A DNA stretch of 64,000 bases, taken from contig JHVP01000006.1 of assembly GCA_000620205.1 (NCBI GenBank), positions 186,001-250,000 on the forward strand, written 5' to 3'. This stretch comes from Geodermatophilaceae bacterium URHA0031. Its GTDB lineage: Bacteria > Actinomycetota > Actinomycetes > Mycobacteriales > Geodermatophilaceae. The translations under genes were made by a program, and so were the position numbers. Positions 23,099 to 32,303 of the stretch are shown piece after piece (the stretch's first letter is position 1; each line of letters begins with the position of its first letter). Under the pieces are notes generated by a model that made no database searches, was not told where the DNA came from, and was given only the letters and a program-made list of their open reading frames with translations.

Positions 23099-23953
23099 TC
23101 AGGCGAGGGCGTCCAGCTTGGCCATGTCGTCGGCGGACAAGGTCAGCTGGGCGGCGCCCAGGTTCTCCGTGAGGTGCTCGACGGACTTGGTGCCCGGGAT
23201 GGGCAGGATGACCGGCGACTTCTGCAGCAGCCAGGCCAGCGCGACCTGGGACGGCGTGGCGTCGAGCTCCTGCGCCACCGCCGCGACCGGGCTGTCGGGC
23301 TTGGCCAGGTCACCGGTGGCGATCGGGAACCACGGGATGAACGCGATGCCCTGCGCCTCGGCGTACTCGAGCACGTCCTGGGACTGCCGGTTGGTCAGGT
23401 TGTACAGGTTCTGCACGCTGGCGATCTCGGTGATCTCCTGCGCCGCCTGCAGCTCCTCGACCGAGACCTCCGAGACGCCGATGTGCCGGACCTTGCCCTG
23501 CTCCTTCAGGTCGGCGAACGCGCCGAGCTGGTCGGCCAGGGGGACCTGCGGGTCGATGCGGTGCAGCTGGATGAGGTCGATCCGGTCGACCTTCAGGTTC
23601 CGCAGCGAGAGCTCGACCTGCTGGGTCAGGTACTCGGGGCGACCGCACGGCGGCCACACACCCGGGCCGGTGCGGGTGAGGCCGGCCTTGGTGGCGATGA
23701 CCAGCCCGTCGGGGTACGGGAAGGCCGCCTCGGCGATGATCTGCTCGCTGACCTGCGGGCCGTAGGAGTCCGCGGTGTCGATGAAGTCGACGCCCTGCTC
23801 GAGCGCGGCCTTGACGACGGCCAGCGCGCCGGGCCGGTCGGCCGGCTCGCCCCAGACGCCGGGGCCGGTGAGCTGCATGGCGCCGTAGCCGAGGCGGTGG
23901 ACGGTGAGGTCGCCGCCGAGGTCGAAGGTGAGCTGCGTGGTGGACGTGGTCAT
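23099..23953 (-). CDS. aldo/keto reductase
   Basis: A 284-residue NADPH-dependent TIM-barrel oxidoreductase. The usual active-site tetrad is present: Asp and Tyr in [14 protein letters not shown], Lys in VIATKAGLT, His in LIQLHRID. The C-terminal cofactor-binding stretch is [14 protein letters not shown]. It probably reduces carbonyls during detoxification; the substrate is unknown. ATG 23953 has GGAGG seven bases upstream, and longer frames are rejected. A related protein at 61573 lacks the His. Confidence 0.92.
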   Translation of the reverse strand: MTTSTTQLTFDLGGDLTVHRLGYGAMQLTGPGVWGEPADRPGALAVVKAALEQGVDFIDTADSYGPQVSEQIIAEAAFPYPDGLVIATKAGLTRTGPGVWPPCGRPEYLTQQVELSLRNLKVDRIDLIQLHRIDPQVPLADQLGAFADLKEQGKVRHIGVSEVSVEELQAAQEITEIASVQNLYNLTNRQSQDVLEYAEAQGIAFIPWFPIATGDLAKPDSPVAAVAQELDATPSQVALAWLLQKSPVILPIPGTKSVEHLTENLGAAQLTLSADDMAKLDALA

Positions 23954-24024
23954 GCGGGTCCTCCTGTGTCGTCGTCGCCCCGGGTCGGTGCCACCGGGGT
24001 CCCGTTGCGCACAAGGAGGTGCGG

Positions 24025-24108
24025 GTGCTGCGGCTTCCCGCATCGGCCCGATGTGACCGGCGGCACGTCCGCGGCCGGGTCGGGCGTGGTGCAGGGTGGG
24101 GTGGTTGA
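24025..24108 (+). CDS. possible 27-residue leader peptide
   Basis: GTG 24025 has an excellent ribosome site, AAGGAGG, five bases upstream, and the frame ends at TGA 24106-24108. The peptide begins [15 protein letters not shown] and is Arg-rich with one Cys. The SARC...RRHV pattern recalls short leader peptides found before actinobacterial operons, often for sulfur metabolism, but the next gene is a histidine phosphatase. It may instead be chance in GC-rich DNA. Confidence 0.3.
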   Translation: MLRLPASARCDRRHVRGRVGRGAGWGG

Positions 24109-24176
24109 GCCGGCCGGCCGCTGGACATGTGGAGGGGCGTCGGCCCGGCCGGGACGACGCAGACGAGAGGATCGAC

Positions 24177-24776
24177 GTGGGTGAGCTGGTGGTCGTCCGG
24201 CACGGGCAGACCGAGTGGAGCACGAGCGGGCAGCACACCGGCCTGACCGACCTGCCGTTGCTCCCCGGGGGTGAGGAGGACGCCCGCCGGCTGCGCCCGG
24301 TCCTGGCCCAGCGGCAGATCACGCACGCCTTCGTCAGCCCGCTGACCCGGGCCCGGCGCACCGCGGAGCTCGCCGGGCTGTTCGGCGACGGCATCGAGAC
24401 CGCGGTCGACCCGGACCTGGTCGAGGTCGACTACGGCCGCTGGGAGGGCCGGACGACCCCGGAGATCCGTGCCGAGCTGGGTCAACCGTGGACGCTGTGG
24501 GAGGACGGCACCGAGCCCGGCGAGACCCCCGGGGAGAGCCTGGACCAGGTGGCCGAGCGGGTCGACCGGGTGCTGGAGCGGGCCCGCCCGCTGCTGGCCG
24601 ACGGTGACGTCGCGCTCGTCGCGCACGGCCACGTGCTGCGCATCCTCACCGCCCGCTACCTGGGGTTAGGCCCGGAGAAGGGGGCGCTGTTCCCGCTGGC
24701 CACCGGGCGCTACGGCGTCCTCGGCGCCGAGCACGACTGGCCCGCGCTCACCGGCTGGAACACCGGCTGCCCCTGA
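24177..24776 (+). CDS. histidine phosphatase superfamily protein (phosphoglycerate-mutase-like)
   Basis: A 199-residue phosphatase. The catalytic RHG motif is [11 protein letters not shown] with phospho-acceptor His9. The second Arg lies in [12 protein letters not shown], the acid/base Glu in [12 protein letters not shown], and the second His in [11 protein letters not shown]. Likely an acid-type phosphatase of small sugar or nucleotide phosphates. GTG 24177 has GAGAGG six bases upstream; the longer frame from 24096 is rejected. It converges with a DHFR-family gene ten bases away. Confidence 0.9.
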   Translation: MGELVVVRHGQTEWSTSGQHTGLTDLPLLPGGEEDARRLRPVLAQRQITHAFVSPLTRARRTAELAGLFGDGIETAVDPDLVEVDYGRWEGRTTPEIRAELGQPWTLWEDGTEPGETPGESLDQVAERVDRVLERARPLLADGDVALVAHGHVLRILTARYLGLGPEKGALFPLATGRYGVLGAEHDWPALTGWNTGCP

Positions 24777-24785
24777 CCGGGGCGG

Positions 24786-25430
24786 TCACCCCTCGCGCTG
24801 GACGCCGCGATCGGGTGCGGTCATGTCCCCCGTCCCGGGCACGCCCTCGGCGAGTGCGTAGCGCAGGTACACGGTGCCCTTCCCCCCGGCCACGGGCGGT
24901 TCGAGCAGGGTGAGGTTCGCGGGCACCGCGCCGCGGTCGAACACCTTCTTCCCGACGCCCAGCACGACCGGGTGCAGCCAGAGGTCGAGCCGGTCGACGA
25001 GCTTCTCCCGGAGCAGGGTCTGCACCAGGTCCAGGCTCCCGACGACGGTCACGTGCTCGTGCCGGTCCCGGATCTCGCGCACCGCCGCAGGCAGGTCCGG
25101 GCCGAGCTGGCTGGACGGGGCCCACGACAGGTCGGGCGTGCCGCGGGAGGCCACGTACTTCGGGATGCGGTTGAAGAGGGCGGCGAACGAGCCGTCCTCG
25201 CCGCCCTCCTGGTGCGGCCAGAAGGCGGCGAAGATGTCGTACGTCCGCCGGCCGAGCAGGAGGGCGTCGGTGCCCTCGTAGGCGGCCAGCACCTGCGCGC
25301 CGGAGACCTCGTCCATCAGCGGGGCCTGCCAGCCGCCGAAGGAGAACCCCTCGGGGTCCTCGTCGGGGCCGCCGGGCGCCTGCCCGACGAGGTCGAGGGT
25401 CGCGAAGATCTCGAGGTGGACGAGGCCCAT
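24786..25430 (-). CDS. dihydrofolate reductase family protein (RibD C-terminal-like)
   Basis: A 214-residue protein of the RibD_C/DHFR-like superfamily. Typical stretches are ALLLGRRTYDIFAAFWP (about 56-72), VTVVGSLDLVQTLL (about 123-136) and LDLWLHPVVLGVGKKVF. Members of this clan reduce pteridine- or pyrimidine-like compounds with NADPH, but the single-domain actinobacterial forms have no established role. ATG 25430 follows GGAGCAGGAC. It is tail-to-tail with the histidine phosphatase. Confidence 0.85.
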   Translation of the reverse strand: MGLVHLEIFATLDLVGQAPGGPDEDPEGFSFGGWQAPLMDEVSGAQVLAAYEGTDALLLGRRTYDIFAAFWPHQEGGEDGSFAALFNRIPKYVASRGTPDLSWAPSSQLGPDLPAAVREIRDRHEHVTVVGSLDLVQTLLREKLVDRLDLWLHPVVLGVGKKVFDRGAVPANLTLLEPPVAGGKGTVYLRYALAEGVPGTGDMTAPDRGVQREG

Positions 25431-25519
25431 GTCCTGCTCCCTGGGGGTCGGTCGTGTCCGTCGGGGGGAGGACCGGTGGGGGCCGGCGAACTCATCGCTG
25501 CGGCCGGCCCACCGTGCTG

Positions 25520-26599
25520 TCAGGCGAGGACGAGCTCCGGTTCGGACTCCGGCTCGGGCCGCACCGGCCGGCCGAACAGCCACCCCTGGCCCAGGTCGGC
25601 GCCCACGGCCCGCGCCCGGTCCGCCGTCTGCTCGCTCTCGATCCCCTCGGCGACGACCAGGCCGCCCTGCACGTGGGTGAGCTCGATGAGCGCCCGGGCG
25701 ATCGCGTTGGGGCCCGGCTCGTGCAGCCGGGCGACCAGGGTCTTGCTCAGCTTCAGCACGTCGGGCCGGACGACCGACACCAGCGCGAGGCTCGACCAGC
25801 CGACGTGCACGTCGTCCAGCGCGATCCGCCAGCCCAGCGACCGGTGGTGCTCCAGCACCGACAGCAGGTGCTCCCGGTCGGTGACGGCGTGCGAGGCGAC
25901 GACCTCGAAGACGAGCTGCCGCGGGTCGATGCCGCTGTCGTGCACCACCGCCTCGGTGCTGGCCAGGCAGACCGACGGCCGGTGGACGGCGGCCGGGTTG
26001 GAGTTCACGTACAGGTCCGCGCCGCCCAGCCAACCGGCGGCGCCGGTGATCGCGGCCTCCCGGGCGAGCCGGTCCAGCCGGCGCAGCCAGCCGGCCCGCT
26101 CGGCCAGGAAGAACAGGTCTCCCCCGCCCACCTCGCGGCCGTCGACCCGGCCGCGGAGCAGCGCCTCGTGGCCGACCATCCCGCCGCTGGCCAGCGACAT
26201 GATCGGCTGGTACACCGGCCACAGCACGGCGTCGGTGAGGAGCGACATCTCCACGGTGACGCCCCGGCGGGCCAGCTCCACCGCCAGGGTCGGCGCGGTG
26301 AGCAGCCGGGTGGCGAGGGCGACGCCGTCGGCGGGCGGGTCGGTGGTCACCCGGACGGCCTCGGTCTCGGCGGTGGTGAGCTCGCGCGCCAGCCGCTGCA
26401 GCAGCCGGTCGACCCGTCGGCCGCCCTCGTCGTCGACGATGTCGAGCAGCCCCGGTGCGGTGCCGATCCGCAGGCCCATCGCCCCGGCGACCCGGGAGAT
26501 GCTGGGCAGCACGTGGCTGAGGGTGCTGGCCAGCAGCAGCCGGCGGGCACGCTGGGGGGTCTCCCAGGAGGGACGCACGACGTCGACGGGACCGGTCAC
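25520..26599 (-). CDS. EAL-domain protein (cyclic-di-GMP phosphodiesterase or sensor)
   Basis: A 359-residue soluble protein. The C-terminal EAL domain (about 125-350) keeps most ligands: Glu in HEALLRG, Asn in YVNSNPAA, Glu in LVFEVVAS, the Asp pair in ALDDVHVGWSSL, Lys in LKLSK, Glu in VAEGIES and Gln in GQGWLFGRP. The loop after the Asp pair differs from the usual DFGTGYSSL, so activity is uncertain. The first 120 residues are helical and unrecognised. Divergent from a TetR gene with an 88-base gap. Confidence 0.85.
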   Translation of the reverse strand: MTGPVDVVRPSWETPQRARRLLLASTLSHVLPSISRVAGAMGLRIGTAPGLLDIVDDEGGRRVDRLLQRLARELTTAETEAVRVTTDPPADGVALATRLLTAPTLAVELARRGVTVEMSLLTDAVLWPVYQPIMSLASGGMVGHEALLRGRVDGREVGGGDLFFLAERAGWLRRLDRLAREAAITGAAGWLGGADLYVNSNPAAVHRPSVCLASTEAVVHDSGIDPRQLVFEVVASHAVTDREHLLSVLEHHRSLGWRIALDDVHVGWSSLALVSVVRPDVLKLSKTLVARLHEPGPNAIARALIELTHVQGGLVVAEGIESEQTADRARAVGADLGQGWLFGRPVRPEPESEPELVLA

Positions 26600-26687
26600 G
26601 GCAGCAGGATGACCGACCGGCGGGCCGCTGCCCGGCAGGCGCGCGGGCGGGACCGCACAGCACTGGGTCCACTGGCTGGGACCTGCG

Positions 26688-27344
26688 ATGAGACGTGAAG
26701 ATCAACAAGGTTACAGTTCAGCTGTGCCCAACCAGAACGGCTCCGACGGTGGACGACCGAGTCGTGGCGGCCGCCCCCGCGACCCGTCCCGGGACGGCGC
26801 CATCCGGGGGGCGATCCTGCAGGTGCTCGCCGAGTCCGGCTACGCGGGCCTGACCATGGACGCCGTGGCCGCTGCGGCCGGCGTGGGCAAGGCGACGATC
26901 TACCGGCGCTGGCGCACCAAGTCCGACCTGGTCGCCGACGCGGTCGCCGAGCTGAGCTCGATGTCGATCGACACCCCGGACACCGGGTCGCTGGAGGGGG
27001 ACCTGCGGATCCTGCTGCGCTGGTTGGTCCGGGCCGTCAACGGCCCGCTCGGGGCGGCCACCCTGTCGCTGCTGTCGGCCATGCCGCACGAGCCGGGGCT
27101 GCGCGAGGCCTTCTACGGCGGCCCGATGGGCGTCTGGACCTCCATGTTCCGGGAGGTGTGGGAACAGGCCGAGTCGCGCGGTGAGGTGCAGCAGCCCATC
27201 GCCGGGACGGCGGTCTCCGACATCGCGAGCGCGCCGATCCTGCAGCGCTGGTTGTTCAGCGGGGAGCCGGTGCCGGAGACGTTCGCCGACGAGCTGCTGG
27301 CCGACGTCGTCATGCCGTTGATCAGCGTGCGCAACGCGGCCTGA
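26688..27344 (+). CDS. TetR-family transcriptional regulator
   Basis: About 218 residues. An Arg/Gly-rich N-terminal tail (GGRPSRGGRPRDPSRD) precedes the helix-turn-helix TMDAVAAAAGVGKATIYRRW (about 56-75). A ligand-binding domain with the TetR_C-type end (ISDIASAPILQRWLFSGEP-like) follows. ATG 26688 has GGGA six bases upstream; GTG 26724 is an alternative. The divergent EAL gene and the convergent copA end at 27350 flank it; the regulon is unknown. Confidence 0.9.
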   Translation: MRREDQQGYSSAVPNQNGSDGGRPSRGGRPRDPSRDGAIRGAILQVLAESGYAGLTMDAVAAAAGVGKATIYRRWRTKSDLVADAVAELSSMSIDTPDTGSLEGDLRILLRWLVRAVNGPLGAATLSLLSAMPHEPGLREAFYGGPMGVWTSMFREVWEQAESRGEVQQPIAGTAVSDIASAPILQRWLFSGEPVPETFADELLADVVMPLISVRNAA

Positions 27345-27349
27345 GGCTC

Positions 27350-29584
27350 TCAGCCGGCGTCGACCGCCGACCGGAAGCCGCGCAGCCGCAGGCTGTTGGC
27401 GACCACGAGCACCGAGGACGCCGCCATCGCCAGCCCGGCCAGCACCGGGTTGAGGAAGCCGAGCGCGGCCAGCGGCACCAGGGCGACGTTGTAGGCGAAG
27501 GCCCAGAACAGGTTGCCGCGGATCACCGCGAGCGTCCGGCGGGACAGCCGGACGGCGTCGACCGCGGCGTCGAGGTCGGCCCGCACCAGGGTCAGGTCGC
27601 TCGCCTCGATCGCCACGTCGGTGCCCGACCCCATCGCCAGCCCGAGGTCGGCCTGGGCGAGCGCCGGCGCGTCGTTCACGCCGTCCCCGACCATCGCGAC
27701 GACCCGGCCCTCGGCCTGCAGCCGGCGGACGACGTCCACCTTGCCCGCCGGCAGCACGCCGGCCACCACCTCGTCGGCCGCCAGACCGACCGACCGGGCG
27801 ACCGCCACGGCGGCGCCGGCGTTGTCGCCGGTGACGAGCACCGGCGCCAGGCCGAGCCCGCGCAGCCGGCCGATCGCCGCGGCGCTGCTCGGCTTCACGG
27901 TGTCGGCGACGACGAGCACGCCGCGCACCTCGCCGTCCCAGGCCACCCGCACGGCGGTCCGGCCGGCGGCTTCGGCGGCATCGGCGACGGCAGCCAGCTC
28001 GGCGGGCAGCTCGTCCCGGCCGCCGACCACGACCCGACGACCCTCGACCGTGCCGCTGACGCCGATGCCCGCCTGGCTGGCGAACCCGGTGACCGGCGGG
28101 AGCGGACCACCGGCCGCGGCGACGATCGCGCGCGCGATCGGGTGCTCGGACCCGGCCTCGACGGCGGCGGCCAGGCGGAGCGTGTCGGGGTGCCCGGCGA
28201 CGTCGACCAGGCTCATCTGCCCGGTGGTGACCGTGCCGGTCTTGTCCAGCAGCACGGTGTCGACCCGGCGGGTGCTCTCCAGCACCTCCGGCCCCTTGAT
28301 CAGCACGCCGAGCTGGGCCCCGCGGCCGGTGCCCACCAGCAGTGCCGTGGGTGTGGCCAGGCCGAGGGCGCACGGGCAGGCGATGACCAGGACGGCGACG
28401 GCCGCGGTGAACGCCGCGGTCACGTCACCGGTGGTGAGCAGCCAGCCGAGCAGCGTGCCGACGGCGATGACCAGGACGACCGGGACGAAGACCGCGGAGA
28501 CCCGGTCGGCGAGCCGCTGCACCGGCGCCTTGCCGCTCTGCGCGGCGGTGACCAGCCGGCCCAGCTGGGCCAGCGTGGTGGCCTCGCCCACCCGGGTCGC
28601 CTCGACGACGAGCCGGCCGCCGACGTTGACCGTGGCACCGGTGACCCGGTCACCGGGGGCGACCTCCACCGGGACGCTCTCGCCGGTCAGCATCGACAGG
28701 TCGACGGCGGACGTGCCGCTGACCACGACGCCGTCGGTGGCCACCTTCTCCCCCGGCCGGACGACGAACCTGTCCCCCACGGCGAGCTGGCCGATCGGGA
28801 CCCGCACCTCGGTGCCGTCCCGCAGCACCGCGGCGTCCCGGGCGCCCAGCTCCAGCAGGGCGGTCAGCGCCGCGCCGGAGCGGCGCCTGGCCCGCGCCTC
28901 GGCGTACCGGCCGGCGAGCAGGAAGACGGTGACGGCGGAGGCGACCTCGAGGTACAACTCGTCGCCACCCGTGCCGCGTTCGGGCAGCAGCTGGAAGGAC
29001 ATCGTCATGCCGGTCGTGCCGGCGTCGCCGAGGAACAGCGCCCACAGCGACCACAGGTACGCGGCGGTGATCCCGATCGAGACCAGCGTGTCCATCGTGC
29101 TGGCGCCGTGCCGGGCGTTCACCACGGCGGCGCGGTGGAAGGGCCAGGCGCCCCACACCGCGACCGGGCTGGCCAGCGTCAGCGCGAGCCACTGCCAGTC
29201 GTCGAACTGCAGCGCGGGCACCATCGACAGCAGCAGCACCGGCAGCGCCAGCGCCGCGCTGACCAGCAGCCGCTGCCGCAGCGCCGCCTCCGGGTCCGCG
29301 GCGACCGGCTCGTCCTCGGCCGCCGGCGGTGCCGGGAGGGCGGCGGCGTAACCCGCGGCCGCCACGGTCGCCAGCAACCGGTCGGTGTCCACGCGCGCAG
29401 GGTCGAACCGGACGGTGGCCGCCTCGGTCGCGTAGTTGACGCTGGCCTGGACGCCGTCGAGCTTGTTCAGCTTGCGCTCGATCCGGTTCGCGCAGCTGGC
29501 GCAGGTCATCCCGGTGATGTCGAGCCGCACCTCGGCGGGTGGGCTCTGCACCTGGGGCCGAGCCGCCTCGGGCCCGGCGGTCAC
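27350..29584 (-). CDS. copA: copper-exporting P1B-type ATPase
   Basis: A 744-residue P-type ATPase exporting Cu(I). An N-terminal HMA domain has GMTCASC (Cys28, Cys31). The membrane CPC motif lies in [12 protein letters not shown], the phosphorylated Asp in [11 protein letters not shown], the P1B signature in [10 protein letters not shown], and TGDN and [12 protein letters not shown] follow. The TGES loop is also intact. Eight membrane helices are expected. Its GTG start overlaps the copZ stop (GTGA). It forms an operon csoR-copZ-copA controlled by CsoR. Confidence 0.95.
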   Translation of the reverse strand: MTAGPEAARPQVQSPPAEVRLDITGMTCASCANRIERKLNKLDGVQASVNYATEAATVRFDPARVDTDRLLATVAAAGYAAALPAPPAAEDEPVAADPEAALRQRLLVSAALALPVLLLSMVPALQFDDWQWLALTLASPVAVWGAWPFHRAAVVNARHGASTMDTLVSIGITAAYLWSLWALFLGDAGTTGMTMSFQLLPERGTGGDELYLEVASAVTVFLLAGRYAEARARRRSGAALTALLELGARDAAVLRDGTEVRVPIGQLAVGDRFVVRPGEKVATDGVVVSGTSAVDLSMLTGESVPVEVAPGDRVTGATVNVGGRLVVEATRVGEATTLAQLGRLVTAAQSGKAPVQRLADRVSAVFVPVVLVIAVGTLLGWLLTTGDVTAAFTAAVAVLVIACPCALGLATPTALLVGTGRGAQLGVLIKGPEVLESTRRVDTVLLDKTGTVTTGQMSLVDVAGHPDTLRLAAAVEAGSEHPIARAIVAAAGGPLPPVTGFASQAGIGVSGTVEGRRVVVGGRDELPAELAAVADAAEAAGRTAVRVAWDGEVRGVLVVADTVKPSSAAAIGRLRGLGLAPVLVTGDNAGAAVAVARSVGLAADEVVAGVLPAGKVDVVRRLQAEGRVVAMVGDGVNDAPALAQADLGLAMGSGTDVAIEASDLTLVRADLDAAVDAVRLSRRTLAVIRGNLFWAFAYNVALVPLAALGFLNPVLAGLAMAASSVLVVANSLRLRGFRSAVDAG

Positions 29585-29787
29585 GCGAGCTGGGCGGTGT
29601 AGCTGCCGGCCTCGGCGACGGCGGCCTGCACCTGCTCGGCGGTCACGTCGCCCACGACCTGCAGGCGTCCGGTGGCCAGGTCGACGTCGACACCGCTCAC
29701 CCCGGGCAGCTCGTTGACCTCCTCGGTGACCGAGGCGACGCAGTGCTGGCAGGTCATGCCGCTGACGGTGAAGTCCAGGGTGGACAC
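29581..29787 (-). CDS. copZ: copper chaperone (heavy-metal-associated domain protein)
   Basis: A 68-residue single HMA domain with the Cu(I)-binding [11 protein letters not shown] at residues 10-20. It should carry Cu(I) to the CopA ATPase, whose gene overlaps it by four bases, and buffer free copper. Length and fold are standard for CopZ. It lies 25 bases downstream of csoR on the same strand. Confidence 0.92.
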   Translation of the reverse strand: MSTLDFTVSGMTCQHCVASVTEEVNELPGVSGVDVDLATGRLQVVGDVTAEQVQAAVAEAGSYTAQLA

Positions 29788-29812
29788 GGGAGTGCTCCTC
29801 TTCGGTGCGGGA

Positions 29813-30106
29813 TCAGGAACGGACGAGCCGGGCGATGGCGGCCGAGGCCTCGGCGATCTTCGCCTCGGCGGACGCGCCGTCGTCGTCGGCGCTGCTGGCG
29901 ACCGCGTCCCGGACGCAGTGGCCGAGGTGGTCGTCGAGCAGGCCGAGGGCGACCGCCTGCAGGGCCTTGGTCGCCGCGGACACCTGGGTGAGGACGTCGA
30001 TGCAGTAGGTGTCGTCCTCGACCATCCGCGCGATGCCCCGGACCTGGCCCTCCACCCGCTTCAGCCGCGCGAGGACCTGGTCCTTGTTGCCCGCGTAACC
30101 CGTCAT
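29813..30106 (-). CDS. csoR: copper-sensing transcriptional repressor
   Basis: A 97-residue all-helical DUF156-family repressor. The Cu(I) ligands Cys35 (DDTYCIDVL), His60 and Cys64 (DDHLGHCV) match the Cys-His-Cys set of CsoR. The N-terminal RLKRVEGQVRGIARM is conserved. Copper binding releases DNA in known members. A CsoR-type operator lies just upstream at 30118-30132, supporting autoregulation of csoR-copZ-copA. ATG 30106 is chosen; the longer frame lies in another gene. Confidence 0.95.
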   Translation of the reverse strand: MTGYAGNKDQVLARLKRVEGQVRGIARMVEDDTYCIDVLTQVSAATKALQAVALGLLDDHLGHCVRDAVASSADDDGASAEAKIAEASAAIARLVRS

Positions 30107-30117
30107 GCCCACCAAGG

Positions 30118-30132
30118 TACCCCTGGGGGGTA
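30118..30132. promoter_or_regulatory. CsoR-type operator
   Basis: TACCCC-T-GGGGGGTA is a near-perfect inverted repeat of the GC-rich form bound by CsoR proteins. It starts 12 bases upstream of the csoR ATG, so repressor binding would block transcription of the whole copper operon. Confidence 0.7.
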
Positions 30133-30137
30133 GGGGT

Positions 30138-30653
30138 TCACCACCCGCGGGTGCCGGGCTCCCCCTTGAACGGGCCGACCACCTCGGCGGTGATCCAGCC
30201 GCCGTAGAAGTCCCCGGCCTGGGCGCGCACGGTCTCACCGTCGACGGTCGCGCGGTCGACCCGGCTGGGGTAGAAGGCCAGTGCGCCGCGCAGCTGCTCG
30301 TATCCGGCGGTGGGCCGCTCGTAGGACCAGGCGACCGAGGAGTGCCGGACCCCGTCGACGACGGCGTCCCAGTAGGTCGCCGTCCCCTTGAACTCACACC
30401 ACGACGAGCCCGCCGCGCGCTCGAGGACCCCGGAGGCGACGTCGTCGCGGGGCACGTAGAAGACCGGGGGGTGACTGGTCTCGCAGACCCGGACGGCGCG
30501 GCCGGTGGCGGCGACGACGCGGCTGCCGAGGACGACCTCGATCCGCCGCCCGGTCACCTCGGCCGACGGCGGGCGCGGGTAGTCCCAGACGGACTCCTGG
30601 CCGGGGCCGACCGGGTCGGGCTGTGGGTGGCGCACTCCCCGAGTGTGCGCCAC
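30138..30653 (-). CDS. DUF427 domain protein
   Basis: Up to 171 residues. The core resembles DUF427: GSRVVAATGRAVRVCETSHP, VFYVPRDDV, WCEFKGTATYWD, WSYERPTAGYEQLRGALAFY. The biochemical role of this widespread family is unknown. The first codon used here (GTG 30653) falls inside a hairpin; GTG 30635 would remove six residues and is equally plausible. It is upstream of, and unrelated to, the csoR operator region. Confidence 0.85.
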   Translation of the reverse strand: MAHTRGVRHPQPDPVGPGQESVWDYPRPPSAEVTGRRIEVVLGSRVVAATGRAVRVCETSHPPVFYVPRDDVASGVLERAAGSSWCEFKGTATYWDAVVDGVRHSSVAWSYERPTAGYEQLRGALAFYPSRVDRATVDGETVRAQAGDFYGGWITAEVVGPFKGEPGTRGW

Positions 30654-30655
30654 CC
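30625..30655. terminator. 11-bp hairpin after the DUF3618 gene
   Basis: GGGTGGCGCAC (30625-30635) pairs with GTGCGCCACCC (30645-30655) around a 9-base loop. It lies 14 bases past the DUF3618 stop on the minus strand and overlaps the first possible DUF427 start codon. Confidence 0.55.
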
Positions 30656-30668
30656 GGGGACGATCGGG

Positions 30669-30926
30669 TCAGCGCCGGACGCGGCGGACGATCCTCCGGG
30701 TGACGACGAAGGTGACGGTGAGGCCGACCGCGCCCACGACCGCCATGCCGGGCGGGCTCTGCAGGAACGCCTGCGCCTTCTGCTTGGCCTGGTCCCTCAG
30801 GCGCTGGGGGCTGGTTCGGAACGCCAGCTCGTCCAAGGTGGCCGCCAGCGACTCGCGGGCGGCGTCGATCTCGTTCTGGATCTGCTCAGGGCTGCGCGGC
30901 ACGCGCGACAGCCTGCCAGATCCCAT
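30669..30926 (-). CDS. DUF3618 membrane protein
   Basis: An 85-residue protein matching the DUF3618 pattern: a helical N-terminal part RSPEQIQNEIDAARESLA (about 11-28) and one membrane span near residues 59-76 (GMAVVGAVGLTVTFVV). A strongly basic end RRIVRRVRR follows. Such proteins often accompany phage-holin-like membrane stress proteins, but none is adjacent here. The function is unknown. Confidence 0.85.
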   Translation of the reverse strand: MGSGRLSRVPRSPEQIQNEIDAARESLAATLDELAFRTSPQRLRDQAKQKAQAFLQSPPGMAVVGAVGLTVTFVVTRRIVRRVRR

Positions 30927-31001
30927 CCCGGACGGCCCGGTCAGCGGTCCGCGAGCGCCCGATGGGGTGCCCGGGGGCGGGCCGATCCGGGGCCGGCACG
31001 C

Positions 31002-31499
31002 TCAGCGGCGCCGCCGCCGCCCGGCCGCCGGCCACTCGACCACCCACACCTCGCCCGGCCGCACCGCAGCCCACGACCGGCCCGCCTCGCGCAGCACCAC
31101 GGCTGCCGCGGCCAGCCGGTCGGGCCGGTGGCCGGTCCCGGTGGTCCCGGCCGGCAGCACCTCGGCACCGCGGGCCAGCCGGGCGACGACGTCCGCCAGC
31201 CCCTCCGCGTGCTGGACCCGTGCCGCCCGCTCCCGCTTGAGCGCGGCGGACCGCTCGGCCGCGTGCGGCGGCTGACGGCCGGACACGTGCCGCATGCTGC
31301 GCCACACCACGCCGTCGGCGACGCAGCCCCAGATGCCGTCGGCCACCTGCAGCTCGATCTCGACCAGCGCATGGACCAGGTCGTGCGGCAGCTCGGCACC
31401 CCCGCCGGCCCCGCGCATCTCGAACACCACGCCGTCGTCCCGCTCCACCAGGGTCTCGACGGGACGGCGGTCGGCCAGCCGCCGGAAGGTCAGGCGCAC
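31002..31499 (-). CDS. conserved-looking hypothetical protein
   Basis: A 165-residue soluble protein starting at GTG 31499. The middle section (ELPHDLVHALVEIELQVADG, then IWGCVADGVVWRSM) is non-repetitive and has normal coding character, and the end AAGRRRRR is very basic. I cannot name a family. It lies upstream of the tRNA-Leu gene on the opposite strand. Confidence 0.7.
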   Translation of the reverse strand: MRLTFRRLADRRPVETLVERDDGVVFEMRGAGGGAELPHDLVHALVEIELQVADGIWGCVADGVVWRSMRHVSGRQPPHAAERSAALKRERAARVQHAEGLADVVARLARGAEVLPAGTTGTGHRPDRLAAAAVVLREAGRSWAAVRPGEVWVVEWPAAGRRRRR

Positions 31500-31546
31500 G
31501 TCCCGAGCCTGCGGAGACGGTCAACCGGTTTCCCGCGCCGGCCTCC

Positions 31547-31552
31547 TAGACT
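31547..31552 (+). promoter_or_regulatory. likely -10 element of the tRNA-Leu promoter
   Basis: TAGACT lies ten bases before the mature 5' end of tRNA-Leu, a distance consistent with a very short leader. No good -35 consensus is seen. Confidence 0.45.
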
Positions 31553-31561
31553 CCCGGCCAC

Positions 31562-31642
31562 GCGGGAGTGGTGTAACGGCAGCCACGCCAGACTTAGGAT
31601 CTGGTGCCTTCGGGCGTAGGGGTTCGACTCCCCTCTCCCGCA
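31562..31642 (+). tRNA. tRNA-Leu (anticodon TAG)
   Basis: An 81-base class II tRNA. Acceptor GCGGGAG pairs with CTCCCGC (31635-31641) before discriminator A31642. The anticodon arm CCAGA-CTTAGGA-TCTGG gives TAG, reading CTA. A long variable arm (TGCCTTCGGGCG) and the T-arm GGGGTTCGACTCCCC are present. CCA is not encoded. No att-like duplication of its end is visible. Confidence 0.96.
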
Positions 31643-31689
31643 CACTCGGTCTTGCCCGCTGCGGGCGTCGCGGAGGAACCTGCCTGGGC

Positions 31690-32301
31690 ATGGGCGTCTA
31701 CAGCCGGCACCTGCGGCCGCGGCTGCACGACCGGCTCCTCGCCGACAGGACGACGTCGGACGTGCGGGAAGCGGTCTGCGCCGGGCTGGTCGGGGACGTG
31801 CTGGAGATCGGCTTCGGTTCGGGGCTCAACCTCGCCCACCTGCCGCCGGCGGTCACCGGGGTGTGGGCCGTCGAGCCCTCGGCCACCGCGGTGCGGCTCT
31901 CCGCTGCCCGCCGGGAGGCCTCGCCGGTCCCGGTGGAGCTGGCCGGTGACGACGCCCAGACGTTGCCGTTCCCCGACCACCGGTTCGACGCCGCCCTCTG
32001 CACCTGGGTGCTGTGCAGCATCCCCGACCGCCGGCGGGCGCTGGCCGAGGTGGCCCGCGTCCTCCGCCCCGGCGGCCGCCTGCACTTCGTCGAGCACGGG
32101 CTGGCCCCGGACCCGCAGGTCGTCCGGTGGCAGCGGCGGGCCAACCCGCTCAGCCGCGCGCTGTCCGGGTGCGAGCTGGACGTCGACGTCGCCGGGCTGC
32201 TCGCCGTCTCCCCGCTGACCGTGACCGAGCTGACCGGCTGGTACCTGCCCGGTGCACCGCGGAGCACCGGCTATCTCATCGCCGGCCACGCGACGGCGTG
32301 A
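31690..32301 (+). CDS. class I SAM-dependent methyltransferase
   Basis: A 203-residue methyltransferase with motif I VLEIGFGSGLNLAHLP (about 37-52), an acidic strand-2 end in VWAVEPSATA, FPDHRFDAALCTWVLCSIPD and VLRPGGRLHFVEHG. The latter parts resemble the Methyltransf_11 family, including enzymes acting on thiols, lipids or small molecules. The acceptor is unknown. ATG 31690 begins 47 bases after the tRNA-Leu gene. Confidence 0.85.
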   Translation: MGVYSRHLRPRLHDRLLADRTTSDVREAVCAGLVGDVLEIGFGSGLNLAHLPPAVTGVWAVEPSATAVRLSAARREASPVPVELAGDDAQTLPFPDHRFDAALCTWVLCSIPDRRRALAEVARVLRPGGRLHFVEHGLAPDPQVVRWQRRANPLSRALSGCELDVDVAGLLAVSPLTVTELTGWYLPGAPRSTGYLIAGHATA

Positions 32302-32303
32302 GC

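Noticed and set aside
25520..26599. Catalytically dead EAL domain
   Set aside because: The loop after the Asp pair is unusual, but the metal-binding and catalytic positions expected for EAL enzymes are all present, so inactivity is not claimed.
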